DNA of 64,000 nt from Pseudonocardia sp. 73-21 (GTDB taxonomy: Bacteria > Actinomycetota > Actinomycetes > Mycobacteriales > Pseudonocardiaceae). The position numbers were made by a program, and so were the translations under genes. Below the pieces are notes generated by a model, which worked only from the letters and a program-made list of their open reading frames with translations, made no database searches and had not been told where the DNA came from. This document shows positions 35,863 to 44,765 of this stretch, piece by piece (position 1 is the first letter of the stretch; the number at the start of each line of letters is the position of its first letter). Location of the stretch: the NCBI RefSeq assembly GCF_001899645.1, contig NZ_MKVV01000098.1, positions 125,489-189,488 on the forward strand, read 5' to 3'.

Positions 35863-36756
35863 ATGGAGATCACCCGACGCAGTGAGCTGCTCGCCTCGGG
35901 GTACGCGCCGTCCGAGGTGCGGCAGTTCCTGCGTGACGGGCGGCTGGCCCCGGTGCGCCGCGGCAGCTACACCCTCGGCGCGCCGCCGTCGCAGCCCGAG
36001 CTGCGGCACCTCGTGGCCGTCCGGGCTGCCGTGCCCGACCTCGCGCCGGACGCGGTGATCAGCCACGTTTCCGCGGCGCTGCTGCACGGCATGGACGCGT
36101 GGGGAATCCCGCTCGGGAGGGTCGGCGCCACGCGTTCCCGCCGGTCGGGGGCCCGCCGTGGGGCCGGGGTGCACCTGCGCGCGGCGCCTCTGGAACCCGA
36201 CGAGATCACCTCGGTGGACGGCATCACGGTCACGACGCGGGCGCGCACGGTCGCCGACATCGCGCGGTCGGTGCCGTTCGAGCAGGCCGTGGTGGTGGCG
36301 GATTCGGCGCTGCACAGGAAGCTGGTCACCGTGGGCGAGCTGGACGGGGCACTGGCCCGTTGCGTGCGGCGGCCGGGCAGCCCCGCGGCGCGCCGGGCCA
36401 TCGGGTTCGCCGACGGGTTGAGCGAGAGCGTGGGCGAGTCCCGCAGTCGCGTCGCCATGACGATGGCCGGGATCCCGGCGCCGGTGCTGCAGTGGGAGGT
36501 CGTGACGCGGTCGGGCCTGTCGCTGGGCCGTGTCGACTTCGCCTGGCCGCGGTTCCGCGTGGTCGCCGAGTTCGACGGGAAGATCAAGTACGGCCGTCTG
36601 CTGCGCCCGGGCCAGGCTCCGGGTGATGCGGTGTTCGAGGAGAAGATCCGCGAGGACGCCATCCGCGACGAGGACCTGCGCATGACGCGGTGGACGTGGC
36701 GCGACGTGTCCCCCTTCGACGAGGTGGCCACCCGCCTGCGGTACCTCCTGCGCTGA
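35863..36756 (+). CDS. AbiEi-like / DUF559 nuclease-fold protein
   Basis: The 297-residue protein starts with a winged-helix segment (RRSELLASGYAPSEVRQFLR, RLAPVRRGSYTLG) as in AbiEi_4 type IV antitoxins, then a middle AbiEi domain (VISHVSAALLHGMDAWGIPL), and ends with a DUF559/Vsr-like region: SESVGESRSR, LGRVDFAWPRFRVVAEFDGK and EKIREDAIRDEDLRMTRWTW, giving a plausible E...D...ExD/K arrangement of a PD-(D/E)xK nuclease. No toxin gene of the AbiEii type is adjacent, so this is not a standard toxin-antitoxin pair. Palindromic repeats flank it on both sides; copy B starts at its stop codon. Function unknown. Confidence 0.8.
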   Translation: MEITRRSELLASGYAPSEVRQFLRDGRLAPVRRGSYTLGAPPSQPELRHLVAVRAAVPDLAPDAVISHVSAALLHGMDAWGIPLGRVGATRSRRSGARRGAGVHLRAAPLEPDEITSVDGITVTTRARTVADIARSVPFEQAVVVADSALHRKLVTVGELDGALARCVRRPGSPAARRAIGFADGLSESVGESRSRVAMTMAGIPAPVLQWEVVTRSGLSLGRVDFAWPRFRVVAEFDGKIKYGRLLRPGQAPGDAVFEEKIREDAIRDEDLRMTRWTWRDVSPFDEVATRLRYLLR

Positions 36757-36824
36757 TCTCGCAGCGCGTGTTGCCACCTCGCAGCCCGCCGGCGTGCTGC
36801 GAGGAGATCTATGGGCTGCGAGGT
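36757..36824. repeat. Palindromic intergenic repeat, copy B
   Basis: Begins immediately after the TGA of the AbiEi/DUF559 gene. Inner CCTCGCAGC (36777-36785) pairs with GCTGCGAGG (36796-36804), and GGGCTGCGAGG at 36813-36823 completes the outer pattern. Could act as a transcription terminator for that gene. Confidence 0.8.
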
Positions 36825-36895
36825 GTCCTACCGGCTGCGCGGTGGGCGCGTCGGGGCCGCGGGCCGTCGGCGAGGGTGGCGGCAGCCGCCGTCCG

Positions 36896-36990
36896 ACGTC
36901 GCAGCCCGTCGTGCATCTCGCAGCCCGTGTTGCCACGTCGCAGCCCGCCGGCGTGCTGCGACGAGATCCGCGGGCTGCGAGGTCGGCTAC
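36896..36990. repeat. Palindromic intergenic repeat, copy C
   Basis: Contains three forward GTCGCAGCCCG/TCTCGCAGCCCG elements and the reverse CGGGCTGCGAGG (36972-36982 region). It shares CGCAGCCCGCCGGCGTGCTG with copy B. Its right end overlaps the stop codon of the S9 peptidase gene. Confidence 0.75.
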
Positions 36991-38981
36991 CGGAGGGCGT
37001 CGGGCACCGACCAGTCCTGACCCAGGACGTGGTGGTCCAGGAAGGCCAGCACCGTCTCGTACCAGGTCACGGCGTTGTTCGGCGTCAGGATCCAGTGGTT
37101 CTCGTCGGGGTAGTAGAGAAAGCGGTGCGGCATCTCCTCCGGCTCGCCCTCGTGGCGGCTGACCAGGTCCCACCACAGCCGCAGGGCCTCGCCGACGGGC
37201 ACGCGGTAGTCGTGGTCGCCGTGGATGACCAGCATCGGACTCGTGATCGCGTCGGCGTGCCGGTGCGGGCTGTTGTCGCGGGCCATCGCCGGGGTCATCT
37301 CGCGGAGCCAGTAGCCGGCGTCGTCGGTGGTGGGGCCGAACTGGTCGAGGGCCCACAGGCTCGCGTGGGTGACGATCGCCCGGAAGCGGTCGGTGTGGCC
37401 GGCCACCCAGTTGGCCATGTAGCCGCCGAACGAGCCGCCCATCGCGGCCGTGCGGTCGGCGTCGATGTCGTCCCGGTCGATGGCGGCGTCGGCGAGCGCC
37501 ATCAGGTCGGTGTAGGGCGCCGCGCCCCACGCGCCCCATCCGCGGGCGACGAAGTCCAGGCCGTATCCGGTGGACAACGCCGGGTCGGGCAGCAGCACCG
37601 CGTAGCCACGGGCCGCGAGCAGCCACGGGTTCCACCGCCACTGCCAGGCGTTCCAGCTGCCCAGCGGGCCGCCGTGGATGAACAGCACCAGCGGCGCCGG
37701 TGCGGTGGTGCCGGCGGGGAGCACCAGCCACGATCGCAGCGGCGAGCCGTCCTCCGCGGTGGCGTGCACCTCGGTCAGCGTGCCCGGCAGGTCCTCGGGA
37801 GTACCTGGCGCGGGCAGCAGCACCGGCTGCTGGTCCGGTGTGGCCGGATCGAGGCGGACCGGGGCCGGTGGGGCGTCGATCGCGCTGCGCAGCGCGTAGA
37901 GCGTGCCGTCCGGGGCCACCTGCACGTCGGTGTAGGCGCCGTCGTCGCCGGTCAGCCGGGTCACCCGCCCGTCCTCGACGCGGAAGACGGGGGAGCGGCC
38001 CTGGTCGTCGGCGGTGACGACCAGCGCGGTGCCGTCGGAGGTCCACTTCACCGAGGTGGCCCAGCGGTCCCAGCCGGGTGCGGCGTCCACGGGCTCGCCG
38101 CCGGCCAGCGGGAGCACGACGAGGCGGGAGTCCACGGGCGTGGTCGGCGTGGACAGGGACTCGCGGAAGCACGCCACCCGCGTGCCGTCGGGCGAGACGA
38201 CGGGCCCGGAGAACTCGAACGCCGGATCGGCCGCGAGGGTGCGCTGCTCGCCCGTGGCCACGTCGATCGCCACGAGCGACACGTGCGTGACGCCGCCGGG
38301 CCCGGGAGTGCGCCGCGCCGCGACGACCGTGGCGCCGTCGGGGGTGACGTCGTAGGAGGTGTTGCGGAACGCGGAGCCGGGCGTCGGCGTGAGGTCGGTC
38401 CAGGTCACGGGGCCCTCCGGCGAGACCGTGCCCGCCACCAGGCGCGGCTCGTCCGGGCCGAGATCGGCGTCCCAGAACCGCACGGGGTAGCCCGCATGCA
38501 GGATCGCGGTGACCTTCTTCTCGCGACGGTCCTTGCGGCGCTCCTCGTCGTCCTCGCCGGTGACGGCCGCGGGCAGCGTCATCGCCGTGGCGACCACCGT
38601 GCCGGCGCCCCTGGCCACCACGGGGTCGCCGAGGCCGCCGGGACGGGTGCCCACCACGTAGGGCTCCCCGGTCGCGGGCAGCAGCCACAGGGCGGCCGGG
38701 GCGTCGGCGGGCTGCTCCTTGACCGACGGGTCGGGTCGGGCGGAGGTGAACAGCAGCCCACCCGCAGGGGTGAAGACCGGGGACGACTCACCGGTGGTGC
38801 CCCGCGTCAGGCGTCGGGGCGAGGCGGCACCGGCCGGGTCGATCTCCCACAGCGCGGGCCGGAACCGCGTGCCGTCGGGGTCCAGCGTCGAGACGACGGC
38901 GACGAGCCGGGTGCCGTCGGAAGAGAGTGCGAGCCCAGCGACCCGGGGGATCCGCTGGTAGGCCTGGAGGTCACCGATCAT
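36987..38981 (-). CDS. S9-family prolyl oligopeptidase / acylaminoacyl peptidase
   Basis: Serine peptidase of 664 residues. The N-terminal two thirds form a beta-propeller with repeated S-DGT and VSPDGTRVACFRE-type blades. The C-terminal alpha/beta-hydrolase domain has LVLFIHGGPLGSWNAWQWRW, the nucleophile MGGSFGGYMANWVAG, the Asp region VIHGDHDYRVP and the His in YYPDENHWILTP. No signal peptide, so cytoplasmic. The ATG overlaps the qor stop, so it follows qor in one transcript. Confidence 0.92.
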   Translation of the reverse strand: MIGDLQAYQRIPRVAGLALSSDGTRLVAVVSTLDPDGTRFRPALWEIDPAGAASPRRLTRGTTGESSPVFTPAGGLLFTSARPDPSVKEQPADAPAALWLLPATGEPYVVGTRPGGLGDPVVARGAGTVVATAMTLPAAVTGEDDEERRKDRREKKVTAILHAGYPVRFWDADLGPDEPRLVAGTVSPEGPVTWTDLTPTPGSAFRNTSYDVTPDGATVVAARRTPGPGGVTHVSLVAIDVATGEQRTLAADPAFEFSGPVVSPDGTRVACFRESLSTPTTPVDSRLVVLPLAGGEPVDAAPGWDRWATSVKWTSDGTALVVTADDQGRSPVFRVEDGRVTRLTGDDGAYTDVQVAPDGTLYALRSAIDAPPAPVRLDPATPDQQPVLLPAPGTPEDLPGTLTEVHATAEDGSPLRSWLVLPAGTTAPAPLVLFIHGGPLGSWNAWQWRWNPWLLAARGYAVLLPDPALSTGYGLDFVARGWGAWGAAPYTDLMALADAAIDRDDIDADRTAAMGGSFGGYMANWVAGHTDRFRAIVTHASLWALDQFGPTTDDAGYWLREMTPAMARDNSPHRHADAITSPMLVIHGDHDYRVPVGEALRLWWDLVSRHEGEPEEMPHRFLYYPDENHWILTPNNAVTWYETVLAFLDHHVLGQDWSVPDALR

Positions 38982-39988
38982 GGGACGAGCAGCACCTTCC
39001 CGGTGGTGCGGCGGCCCTGCAGGTCCTCGTGGGCGGTGCGGGCCTCGGCCAGCGGGTAGCGGTGCCCGATCCGGACGTCGAGCGTGCCGTCGGCGACGGC
39101 GGCGTACACCGCGGCGGCCCGGGTGGTGAGCTCCTCGCGGGTGACGACGAAGTCGAACAGCTTGGGCCGGACGAAGAAGATCGACCCCGCGGCGTTGAGG
39201 CGCTGGGGGTCCACCGGCGGCACCGGGCCGCTGGCGGCGCCGAAGAGCACGAGCGCGCCGCGGCGCCGAAGGCTCGCGAGGCTCGCGTCGAAGGTGGTGC
39301 GACCGACGCTGTCGAACACCACCGCCACGCCCTCGTCGTCGGTGAGCGCGCGGACCGCGGCGGCCACACGCGCCGACGCACTCTCCTTCGCGGAGGCGGA
39401 ATCAGCGCTGCCGACCTCGCTGTAGTTGATCACCTCGGCGGCCCCGGCCCCGCGGGCCAGGGCCGCCTTCTCCGCCGTGGAGACGGTGGCGATCACGCGC
39501 ACGCCCCGGGCGGTGAGCATCTGGGTGAGCAGCAGCCCGACCCCGCCCGCGGCGGCGTGCAGGAGCACGGTCTCGCCCTCGGCCACCGGGAACGTGTCGT
39601 GGACGAGGAAGTGGGCGGTCATGCCCTGCAGCAGGGCACCCACCGCGGCCTCGTCGGACACGCCGTCCGGCACCGGCACGGCCTTCGCGGCCGGGACGGC
39701 GACGCGCTCGGCGTAGGTGCCGAGGGTCTCCGACCAGGCGACGCGGTCGCCGACGGCGAACTCCGTGACGTCCGGGCCCACCGCGAGGACGCGCCCGGCG
39801 CCCTCCAGCCCGGGCACGTAGGGCAGCGACATCGGGTAGATGCCCTCGCGCTGGTAGGTGTCGATGTAGTTGACCCCGGCCGCCGCCACCTCGACGAGCA
39901 GCTCGCCCGGCCCCGCTTCGGGCTCCGGGATGTCGACGGGGGTCAGGACGTCGGGCCCACCGGCCTCGGTGATCTGAATGGCGCGCAC
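38978..39988 (-). CDS. qor: NADPH:quinone oxidoreductase-like MDR enzyme
   Basis: Zinc-free medium-chain dehydrogenase of 336 residues. It has the GroES-like N-terminus MRAIQITEAGGPDVL, GVNYIDTYQREGIY, the NADPH-binding LLHAAAGGVGLLLTQM with VSTAEKAALARGAGA, and VFDSVGRTTFDASLASL. An Ser/Ala-rich insertion (SADSASAKESASARVA) follows the nucleotide domain. GTG start; the 3' end is coupled to the S9 peptidase. M. tuberculosis has qor in the same place. Confidence 0.92.
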   Translation of the reverse strand: MRAIQITEAGGPDVLTPVDIPEPEAGPGELLVEVAAAGVNYIDTYQREGIYPMSLPYVPGLEGAGRVLAVGPDVTEFAVGDRVAWSETLGTYAERVAVPAAKAVPVPDGVSDEAAVGALLQGMTAHFLVHDTFPVAEGETVLLHAAAGGVGLLLTQMLTARGVRVIATVSTAEKAALARGAGAAEVINYSEVGSADSASAKESASARVAAAVRALTDDEGVAVVFDSVGRTTFDASLASLRRRGALVLFGAASGPVPPVDPQRLNAAGSIFFVRPKLFDFVVTREELTTRAAAVYAAVADGTLDVRIGHRYPLAEARTAHEDLQGRRTTGKVLLVP

Positions 39989-39995
39989 GCCCAGA

Positions 39996-40961
39996 TCATG
40001 CCCGTCCGGTGCCCACCAGGTCGGCTGTGGGCGCGACGGCGTCGGTGGGATGCGTGCGCTCGGTGGTGCCCGACCACAGGAACGCCGCCCCGATCGTGAC
40101 GAGCCCCGCGCCCAGCACGTGGAACGACACGAGCACCTCCGGCACCCCCAGCGCGTACTGGATGCCGCCGAGCGCGCCCTGCGCGATCACCAGCACCACC
40201 AGCGCGGTGTAGCGCCGCCACATCCGCCGCGACGCCCCGGTGGCCGCCAGCGCGAACCCGATGCCGACGACGAGCCCGAGGTAGGCGAACAGGATGTCGG
40301 AGTGCAGCTGCGCGGTGGCCTGCACCCCGAGCCCGAGACGGGGGGTCTTGGCGTCGCCCGCGTGCGGCCCGGAGGCCGTCACGAACGTGCCCGCGGCCAG
40401 CAGCGCGACGAGCACCACGCTGCTGGTGGCGATCAGCCCGCGCACCGCGCCCGGGACGACCCGTGTGGCCGGCCCGTCGCCGTCGCCCGCCGCGTCGACG
40501 AGCTGCACGGCCATCCACACGAAGAACATCGACACCATGAAGTGGATCGCGACGCTCCACCACACGAGCCCGGCCAGCACGACGAACCCGCCGATGACGG
40601 CCTGCGCGACGACGCCGAGGGGCTGCGCGAGCGCGAGCCAGGTGAGCCGGCGGCGCCGGGGCCGGGTGTTGACCGCGGCGAGGAACGCCAGCCCGGTCGC
40701 CACGACCAGCACGAACGTCAGCAGGCGGTTGCTGAACTCGATCCACTGGGTGAGCGCGGCGACCTCGGGGTGCGGCGTGGGCACGAGGCTGTCGGGGAAG
40801 CACTGCGGCCACGTCGGACAGCCGAGCCCGGATCCCGTCACGCGCACCACGGATCCCGTGACCGCGATGCCGGCCTGGCCGATCACGGTGAGGATCGCGA
40901 GCCGCCGCATGACGGTGGGCGACGTGGGGGGTATGCGGTCGAGGAACGCGGGTCGGGCCAC
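39996..40961 (-). CDS. ctaA: Haem A synthase (COX15/CtaA)
   Basis: Converts haem O, made by CtaB, to haem A. The 321-residue membrane protein has about eight hydrophobic segments in two four-helix halves. It shows VRVTGSGLGCPTWPQC with the paired cysteines, conserved histidines at FMVSMFF-proximal AIHFM, and in the second half TAQLHSDILFAYLG and VSFHVLGAGLVT. GTG 40961 is six bases from a TACGAT box, so probably leaderless. C-terminal tail is hydrophilic. Confidence 0.93.
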   Translation of the reverse strand: MARPAFLDRIPPTSPTVMRRLAILTVIGQAGIAVTGSVVRVTGSGLGCPTWPQCFPDSLVPTPHPEVAALTQWIEFSNRLLTFVLVVATGLAFLAAVNTRPRRRRLTWLALAQPLGVVAQAVIGGFVVLAGLVWWSVAIHFMVSMFFVWMAVQLVDAAGDGDGPATRVVPGAVRGLIATSSVVLVALLAAGTFVTASGPHAGDAKTPRLGLGVQATAQLHSDILFAYLGLVVGIGFALAATGASRRMWRRYTALVVLVIAQGALGGIQYALGVPEVLVSFHVLGAGLVTIGAAFLWSGTTERTHPTDAVAPTADLVGTGRA

Positions 40962-40967
40962 GGTCCG

Positions 40968-40973
40968 ATCGTA
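40968..40973 (-). promoter_or_regulatory. -10 box for leaderless ctaA
   Basis: On the minus strand TACGAT is followed by six bases and the GTG start of ctaA. No Shine-Dalgarno is present. Inference from spacing. Confidence 0.4.
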
Positions 40974-40998
40974 GGCTGGGCGGCGCGTGGCGGCCTGC

Positions 40999-41535
40999 CT
41001 ACCCCGCAGGGCACGCCCCCGCCGGGGCGAGGCCCGGGCGGCCCGCGAAGAAGGGCAGCGACTGCGCGAACGCGGCCGACCGGACGTCGAACGTGTGCCC
41101 CCGGTCGGGCATCGTCACGAGGCAGGTGGTGCTCCCTGCGGCCCGCGCCAGCGGCGCGAGCTGCCCGATCGCCGCCGGCGGCTCGGCGTCGGCGGACCCG
41201 ACCTGGAACCAGCCGCCCAGGTCCGGGAACCGTTGTGCGGCCAGGATGTCCGACGGCTCGTTCGCGGCGAAGGCCGGCTGGGAGCCGCCGAACAGCTGCG
41301 TGACGGTCTCGGCGACGTCGGCGTGCGGCTCGCCCACGCGCGCGCCCCGGCGAGCCCCCCGACGTCGCCGAACGCGGTGAACCACCGCCGTGTCGACGAA
41401 CAGCTGCACGGTGCCGGTGCGGTCGCGCAGCACGGCGAACGTCAGCCCGCCCCGGCGGCGGATCAGGTCGGGGCGCCCGGCGATCCGCACCCGCTCGTTC
41501 GTGCGGATGTGCCATCGATCCACTTCAGAGATCAC
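40999..41535 (-). pseudogene. Composite remnant: tRNA-synthetase-type OB fold joined to an esterase C-terminus
   Basis: The 178-codon frame joins two unrelated pieces. Residues about 8-48 (NERVRIAGRPDLIRRRGGLT, FAVLRDRTGTVQLFVDT) look like the anticodon-binding OB fold of class II lysyl/aspartyl-tRNA synthetases or the LysX family. After a short Arg-rich junction, residues about 75-175 look like the end of an alpha/beta esterase (GGWFQVGSADAEPPAAIGQL, MPDRGHTFDVRSAAFAQSLP), retaining the late Asp and His but lacking the nucleophile half. Neither piece is a complete enzyme, so I read it as a deletion fusion of two genes. A real small protein cannot be excluded. Confidence 0.55.
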
Positions 41536-41574
41536 GGAGGCGGCGTCCTGTCCGGCGAACGGGCCAAACCGGGC

Positions 41575-43410
41575 TCAGCGCGCGAGCCCGGCCCGGATCG
41601 CGGCGGCCAGGGCCTCGCGGCCCCGCTGGTTCGGGTGGACGTGGTCGGGGCCGAGCAGGCCCGGGTCGGCCGCGACGAGCGCGGCCCAGTCCACGAGCAC
41701 CACCTGCCCGGGATGCTCGGCCGCGGTCTGCGCGAGGAGCTCGTTGTCGGGCTCCTGCCAGCGCCGCGGCACCGCGACGTTCACGAACACCAGCGTCCGG
41801 CCCCGGGTGGCGTCGACGATCTGCGCCACGTCCTCGTCGCGGACGATGCCGTTGCTGCCCAGGTGCACCACCACCGGACCGGGGTGGGACGCGGTCCAGG
41901 CGTCGACGATGGCCGGGCCGCGGTCGAACTGGCGGCCCACCTTGCCGTCGACGGTGGTGCCGGGCCCCAGCGCCGCCTCCAGCGCGTCGGCGCTGCCGAG
42001 GACCACCGAGTCGCCGACGACGAGTGCGCCGCCGGTGGCGGCCGGGGCCGCCGCTGCGGGCGCCGCCGGTGCCGTTGCCGCCGGGGACGTGACCGCCGGG
42101 GTGGTGGCCGGGGCGGGCGGGGGCGCAGGCGCCGAGGGAGCGATGGTCGGGGCCGCCGCCGGCGTCCCGGGCAGGGCCACCTGCGGCCCGCAGCTCAGCG
42201 TGAGCGTGGCCACCAGCAGCCCGGCGGCGGCGAGCCCGGCGGCCGGCGACCAGCGGGTGCCGTGGCGCAGGGCCTCCGCCCACCGGCCCAGCGCACCCCG
42301 GCGCATCGGCAGCTCCACGAGCCGGTAGGACACCTCCGCCACCAGCAGCGTGGCGGCGATCCGGCCGAGGTCGACCAGCCACGCGGGGCCGGGCACGTCC
42401 ACCCCCGGACGGGTCAGCACGACGATCGGCCAGTGGTAGAGGTAGATCCCGTAGGAGCGCTGCCCGAGCCACACCAGCGGCGCCCGGCCGAGCACGGTGG
42501 TGAGCCGGGTGCGGGGACGGGTCGCGGCCGCGATCACCACGGCGGTGAGCAGGGCCGTGCCGGCGAACCCGCCCCGCTGGTAGAGCGGGTCGTCGAACTC
42601 GGAGGTGACGACGAGCCCGACCAGCAGCACCACCAGCGCAGTGCCGCCCGCGAGGTCGAGGACGGCCCCGAGCACCCGGCCGGGGGTCCGGGGCGCGGCC
42701 CGCGGCCACAGCGCGAGGGCCAGGGCGGCGCCGACGAGGAACCCGGCCGCCCGCGTGTCGGTGCCGTAGTAGACGCGGCCGACGTCGTCGGGGTCGTAGA
42801 GGACGGCCATCGCGTAGGCGGAGAGCCCGGCCAGCGCGAGCGTGACCACGACGACGAGCCGCCGGTGCAGCACCCCGAGCACCGCGACGAGGACGACCGG
42901 CCACACCAGGTAGAGCTGCCCCTCCACGGCGAGCGACCACAGGTGCAGCAGCGGCGAGGGCCGGTCGAAGGCCTCGGCGTAGGGCACGTGGTCGAGCACG
43001 AGGTGCCAGTTCTGGGCGTAGGCGAACGCCGCGACCGCGTCCGCACGCAGGTCGGGTGCGTCCGTCCCCAGCACGGCCGTGTCGAGGACGATCGTGCCGA
43101 GCACGCACACGACCAGCGCCGGCACGAGGCGGCGGCCGCGGGCCCGGTAGAAGCCGGCCAGGTCGACGCGCCCGCGCCGGGCGAGCTCCGCGGCCAGCAG
43201 CCCGGTGACGAGGAAGCCGCTGAGGGTGAAGAACACCTCGACCCCCAGGAACCCGCCGTCGGCCCACGTCAGGTCCAGGTGGTAGGCCAGCACGGCCAGC
43301 ACGGCGACCGCCCGCAGGCCGTCGAGCGCGGGGACGTGGCGCAGGCCGGGGCGGACGGCCGGCGCCCGCGGCGGGATCCGGACCGGCGCAGCACGGAACT
43401 CGTCCCCCAC
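41575..43410 (-). CDS. OatA-like membrane acyltransferase with SGNH domain
   Basis: The 611-residue protein has an acyltransferase-3 membrane domain of about ten helices (VPALDGLRAVAVLAVLAYHL with the conserved His, GGFLGVEVFFTLSGFLVTGL, LWSLAVEGQLYLVWPVVL), a Pro/Ala/Thr-rich extracytoplasmic linker (about 400-440) and a C-terminal SGNH hydrolase domain with VVGDSVVLGSADAL (Ser), VVHLGSNGIVRDED (Gly-Ser-Asn) and GPDHVHPNQRG (Asp-x-x-His). This is the architecture of peptidoglycan or glycan O-acetyltransferases. GTG 43410 has GGGAGGG about seven bases upstream; a 150-residue upstream extension is unsupported. Divergent from a deacetylase, so both may modify cell-envelope glycans. Confidence 0.88.
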   Translation of the reverse strand: MGDEFRAAPVRIPPRAPAVRPGLRHVPALDGLRAVAVLAVLAYHLDLTWADGGFLGVEVFFTLSGFLVTGLLAAELARRGRVDLAGFYRARGRRLVPALVVCVLGTIVLDTAVLGTDAPDLRADAVAAFAYAQNWHLVLDHVPYAEAFDRPSPLLHLWSLAVEGQLYLVWPVVLVAVLGVLHRRLVVVVTLALAGLSAYAMAVLYDPDDVGRVYYGTDTRAAGFLVGAALALALWPRAAPRTPGRVLGAVLDLAGGTALVVLLVGLVVTSEFDDPLYQRGGFAGTALLTAVVIAAATRPRTRLTTVLGRAPLVWLGQRSYGIYLYHWPIVVLTRPGVDVPGPAWLVDLGRIAATLLVAEVSYRLVELPMRRGALGRWAEALRHGTRWSPAAGLAAAGLLVATLTLSCGPQVALPGTPAAAPTIAPSAPAPPPAPATTPAVTSPAATAPAAPAAAAPAATGGALVVGDSVVLGSADALEAALGPGTTVDGKVGRQFDRGPAIVDAWTASHPGPVVVHLGSNGIVRDEDVAQIVDATRGRTLVFVNVAVPRRWQEPDNELLAQTAAEHPGQVVLVDWAALVAADPGLLGPDHVHPNQRGREALAAAIRAGLAR

Positions 43411-43579
43411 GCCGCACCCTCCCTGACGCACACTCGATGAGCGGTCCCCCGACCCGGTGAAAGATCGCACGTGGTCACAGTCGCGCCGTGGAGGCGCGCC
43501 GTGACCCGCCCGTCGGCGCGCCGCCACCACCATCGTGGGACGGATGGCTACCGTCCGATGTGGGCGAAGGGGGCCTGAC

Positions 43580-44692
43580 GTGCGACGACTGCTCCGCAAC
43601 CACATCCCGCTCACCGTGGCGCTGCTGCTGGCCGTGGCCATGGTGATCGGCAACCAGATCCCGGTGGCACCGGCCCGGGCCCTGGCCGGGGTCCCGGCAC
43701 CGGACCGGGCGGCCGCGCGCCTCGCGGCCGTCATGCACCCGCTGGCGTCGGGGGAGAAGCCGCCGCAGTTCGTCCTGTTCTCCTTCGACGGCGCCGGGTC
43801 GCACGACCACTGGCAGAAGATCATGGCGCTCGCGGGCCCGGCCGACGCGCGCGTCACGGGCTTCCTGTCGGGCCTCTACCTGCTCGACGACAGCGGGAAG
43901 CAGCAGTACCGGGGGCCCGGCCACGCGCCGGGGAAGTCGTCGATCGGGTTCGGCGGCTCCGACGCCGACGTCGCCACGTTGGTGTCCGACCTGAACGAGG
44001 CCCGCTCGCGCGGCCACGAGATCGGCACCCACTACAACGGCCACTTCTGTGCGGGCTCCGAGCCGAGCGTCGGGAAGTGGACGTCGGCGATGTGGGGCAC
44101 CGAGCTCGACGAGTTCTTCGGTTTCGTCGACGGCGCACGGGCCCGGGGCCTGGAGCTGGACCCCGCGACCATCAAGGGTGGCCGCACCCCGTGCCTGGAG
44201 GGCCGCTGGGACCAGGCGTTCCCCGCCATGCGCGCCCACGGCCTCACCTACGACAGCAGCCGGCCCTCGGACGGCATCGCGTGGCCGACCGAGCAGGACG
44301 GCATCCGGGAGTTCTGGATGCCGACGGTGCGGGTACCGGCGCTGCACAAGAAGGTGATCATGATGGACTACAACCTCTGGTACTCCCTCAACGGCGCGAA
44401 GGACGACCCGTCGAGGGCCACGGAGTTCACCACGGCCACCCTGGACACCTACCGCGCCGCCTACGACGCCGCATTCACCGGCAACCGGGCCCCGATCGTG
44501 GTCGGCAACCACTTCAACACCTGGTCGGGTGGTGCCTTCTTCGGCGCGGTGGAGCAGTTCCTGCCCGAGGTGTGCGTGCGTCCGGAGACCGTCTGCGCCA
44601 CGTACTCCGAGGTCAACGCCTGGATGGACCTCCAGGACCCGGCGGTGCTGGCCACCTGGAGCGCCCTGCCCCACGCGCAGGTGCCCGCCTAG
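43580..44692 (+). CDS. Exported polysaccharide deacetylase-like protein
   Basis: The 370-residue protein has an N-terminal basic-plus-hydrophobic signal anchor (RRLLRNHIPLTVALLLAVAM). The CE4/NodB elements are FSFDGAGSHDHW with the first Asp, HEIGTHYNGHFC with the metal-binding HxxxH, and GGRTPCLEGRWDQ corresponding to the RxxP motif. The spacing between motifs is larger than in ordinary NodB domains, and C-terminal VVGNHFNTWSGGAF carries the late His. GTG 43580 was chosen, following AGGGGG; TACCGT at 43549-43554 may be its -10. The substrate is probably a cell-wall glycan. Confidence 0.8.
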   Translation: MRRLLRNHIPLTVALLLAVAMVIGNQIPVAPARALAGVPAPDRAAARLAAVMHPLASGEKPPQFVLFSFDGAGSHDHWQKIMALAGPADARVTGFLSGLYLLDDSGKQQYRGPGHAPGKSSIGFGGSDADVATLVSDLNEARSRGHEIGTHYNGHFCAGSEPSVGKWTSAMWGTELDEFFGFVDGARARGLELDPATIKGGRTPCLEGRWDQAFPAMRAHGLTYDSSRPSDGIAWPTEQDGIREFWMPTVRVPALHKKVIMMDYNLWYSLNGAKDDPSRATEFTTATLDTYRAAYDAAFTGNRAPIVVGNHFNTWSGGAFFGAVEQFLPEVCVRPETVCATYSEVNAWMDLQDPAVLATWSALPHAQVPA

Positions 44693-44765
44693 CCCCTCCT
44701 CGACCGCGGCGGGCGGCGCCCAGCACAATGCCTCCGTCAGCAGCACGAGGGACGGAGACGCCGAG

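Noticed and set aside
35863..36756. Complete type IV toxin-antitoxin system
   Set aside because: Only an AbiEi-like protein is present; the neighbours are ctaB and a peptidase, not an AbiEii nucleotidyltransferase toxin.
34705..38688. A 1327-codon minus-strand frame antisense to ctaB and the DUF559 gene
   Set aside because: Shadow of real genes on the opposite strand and in another frame; rare stop-complement codons in GC-rich DNA produce such frames.
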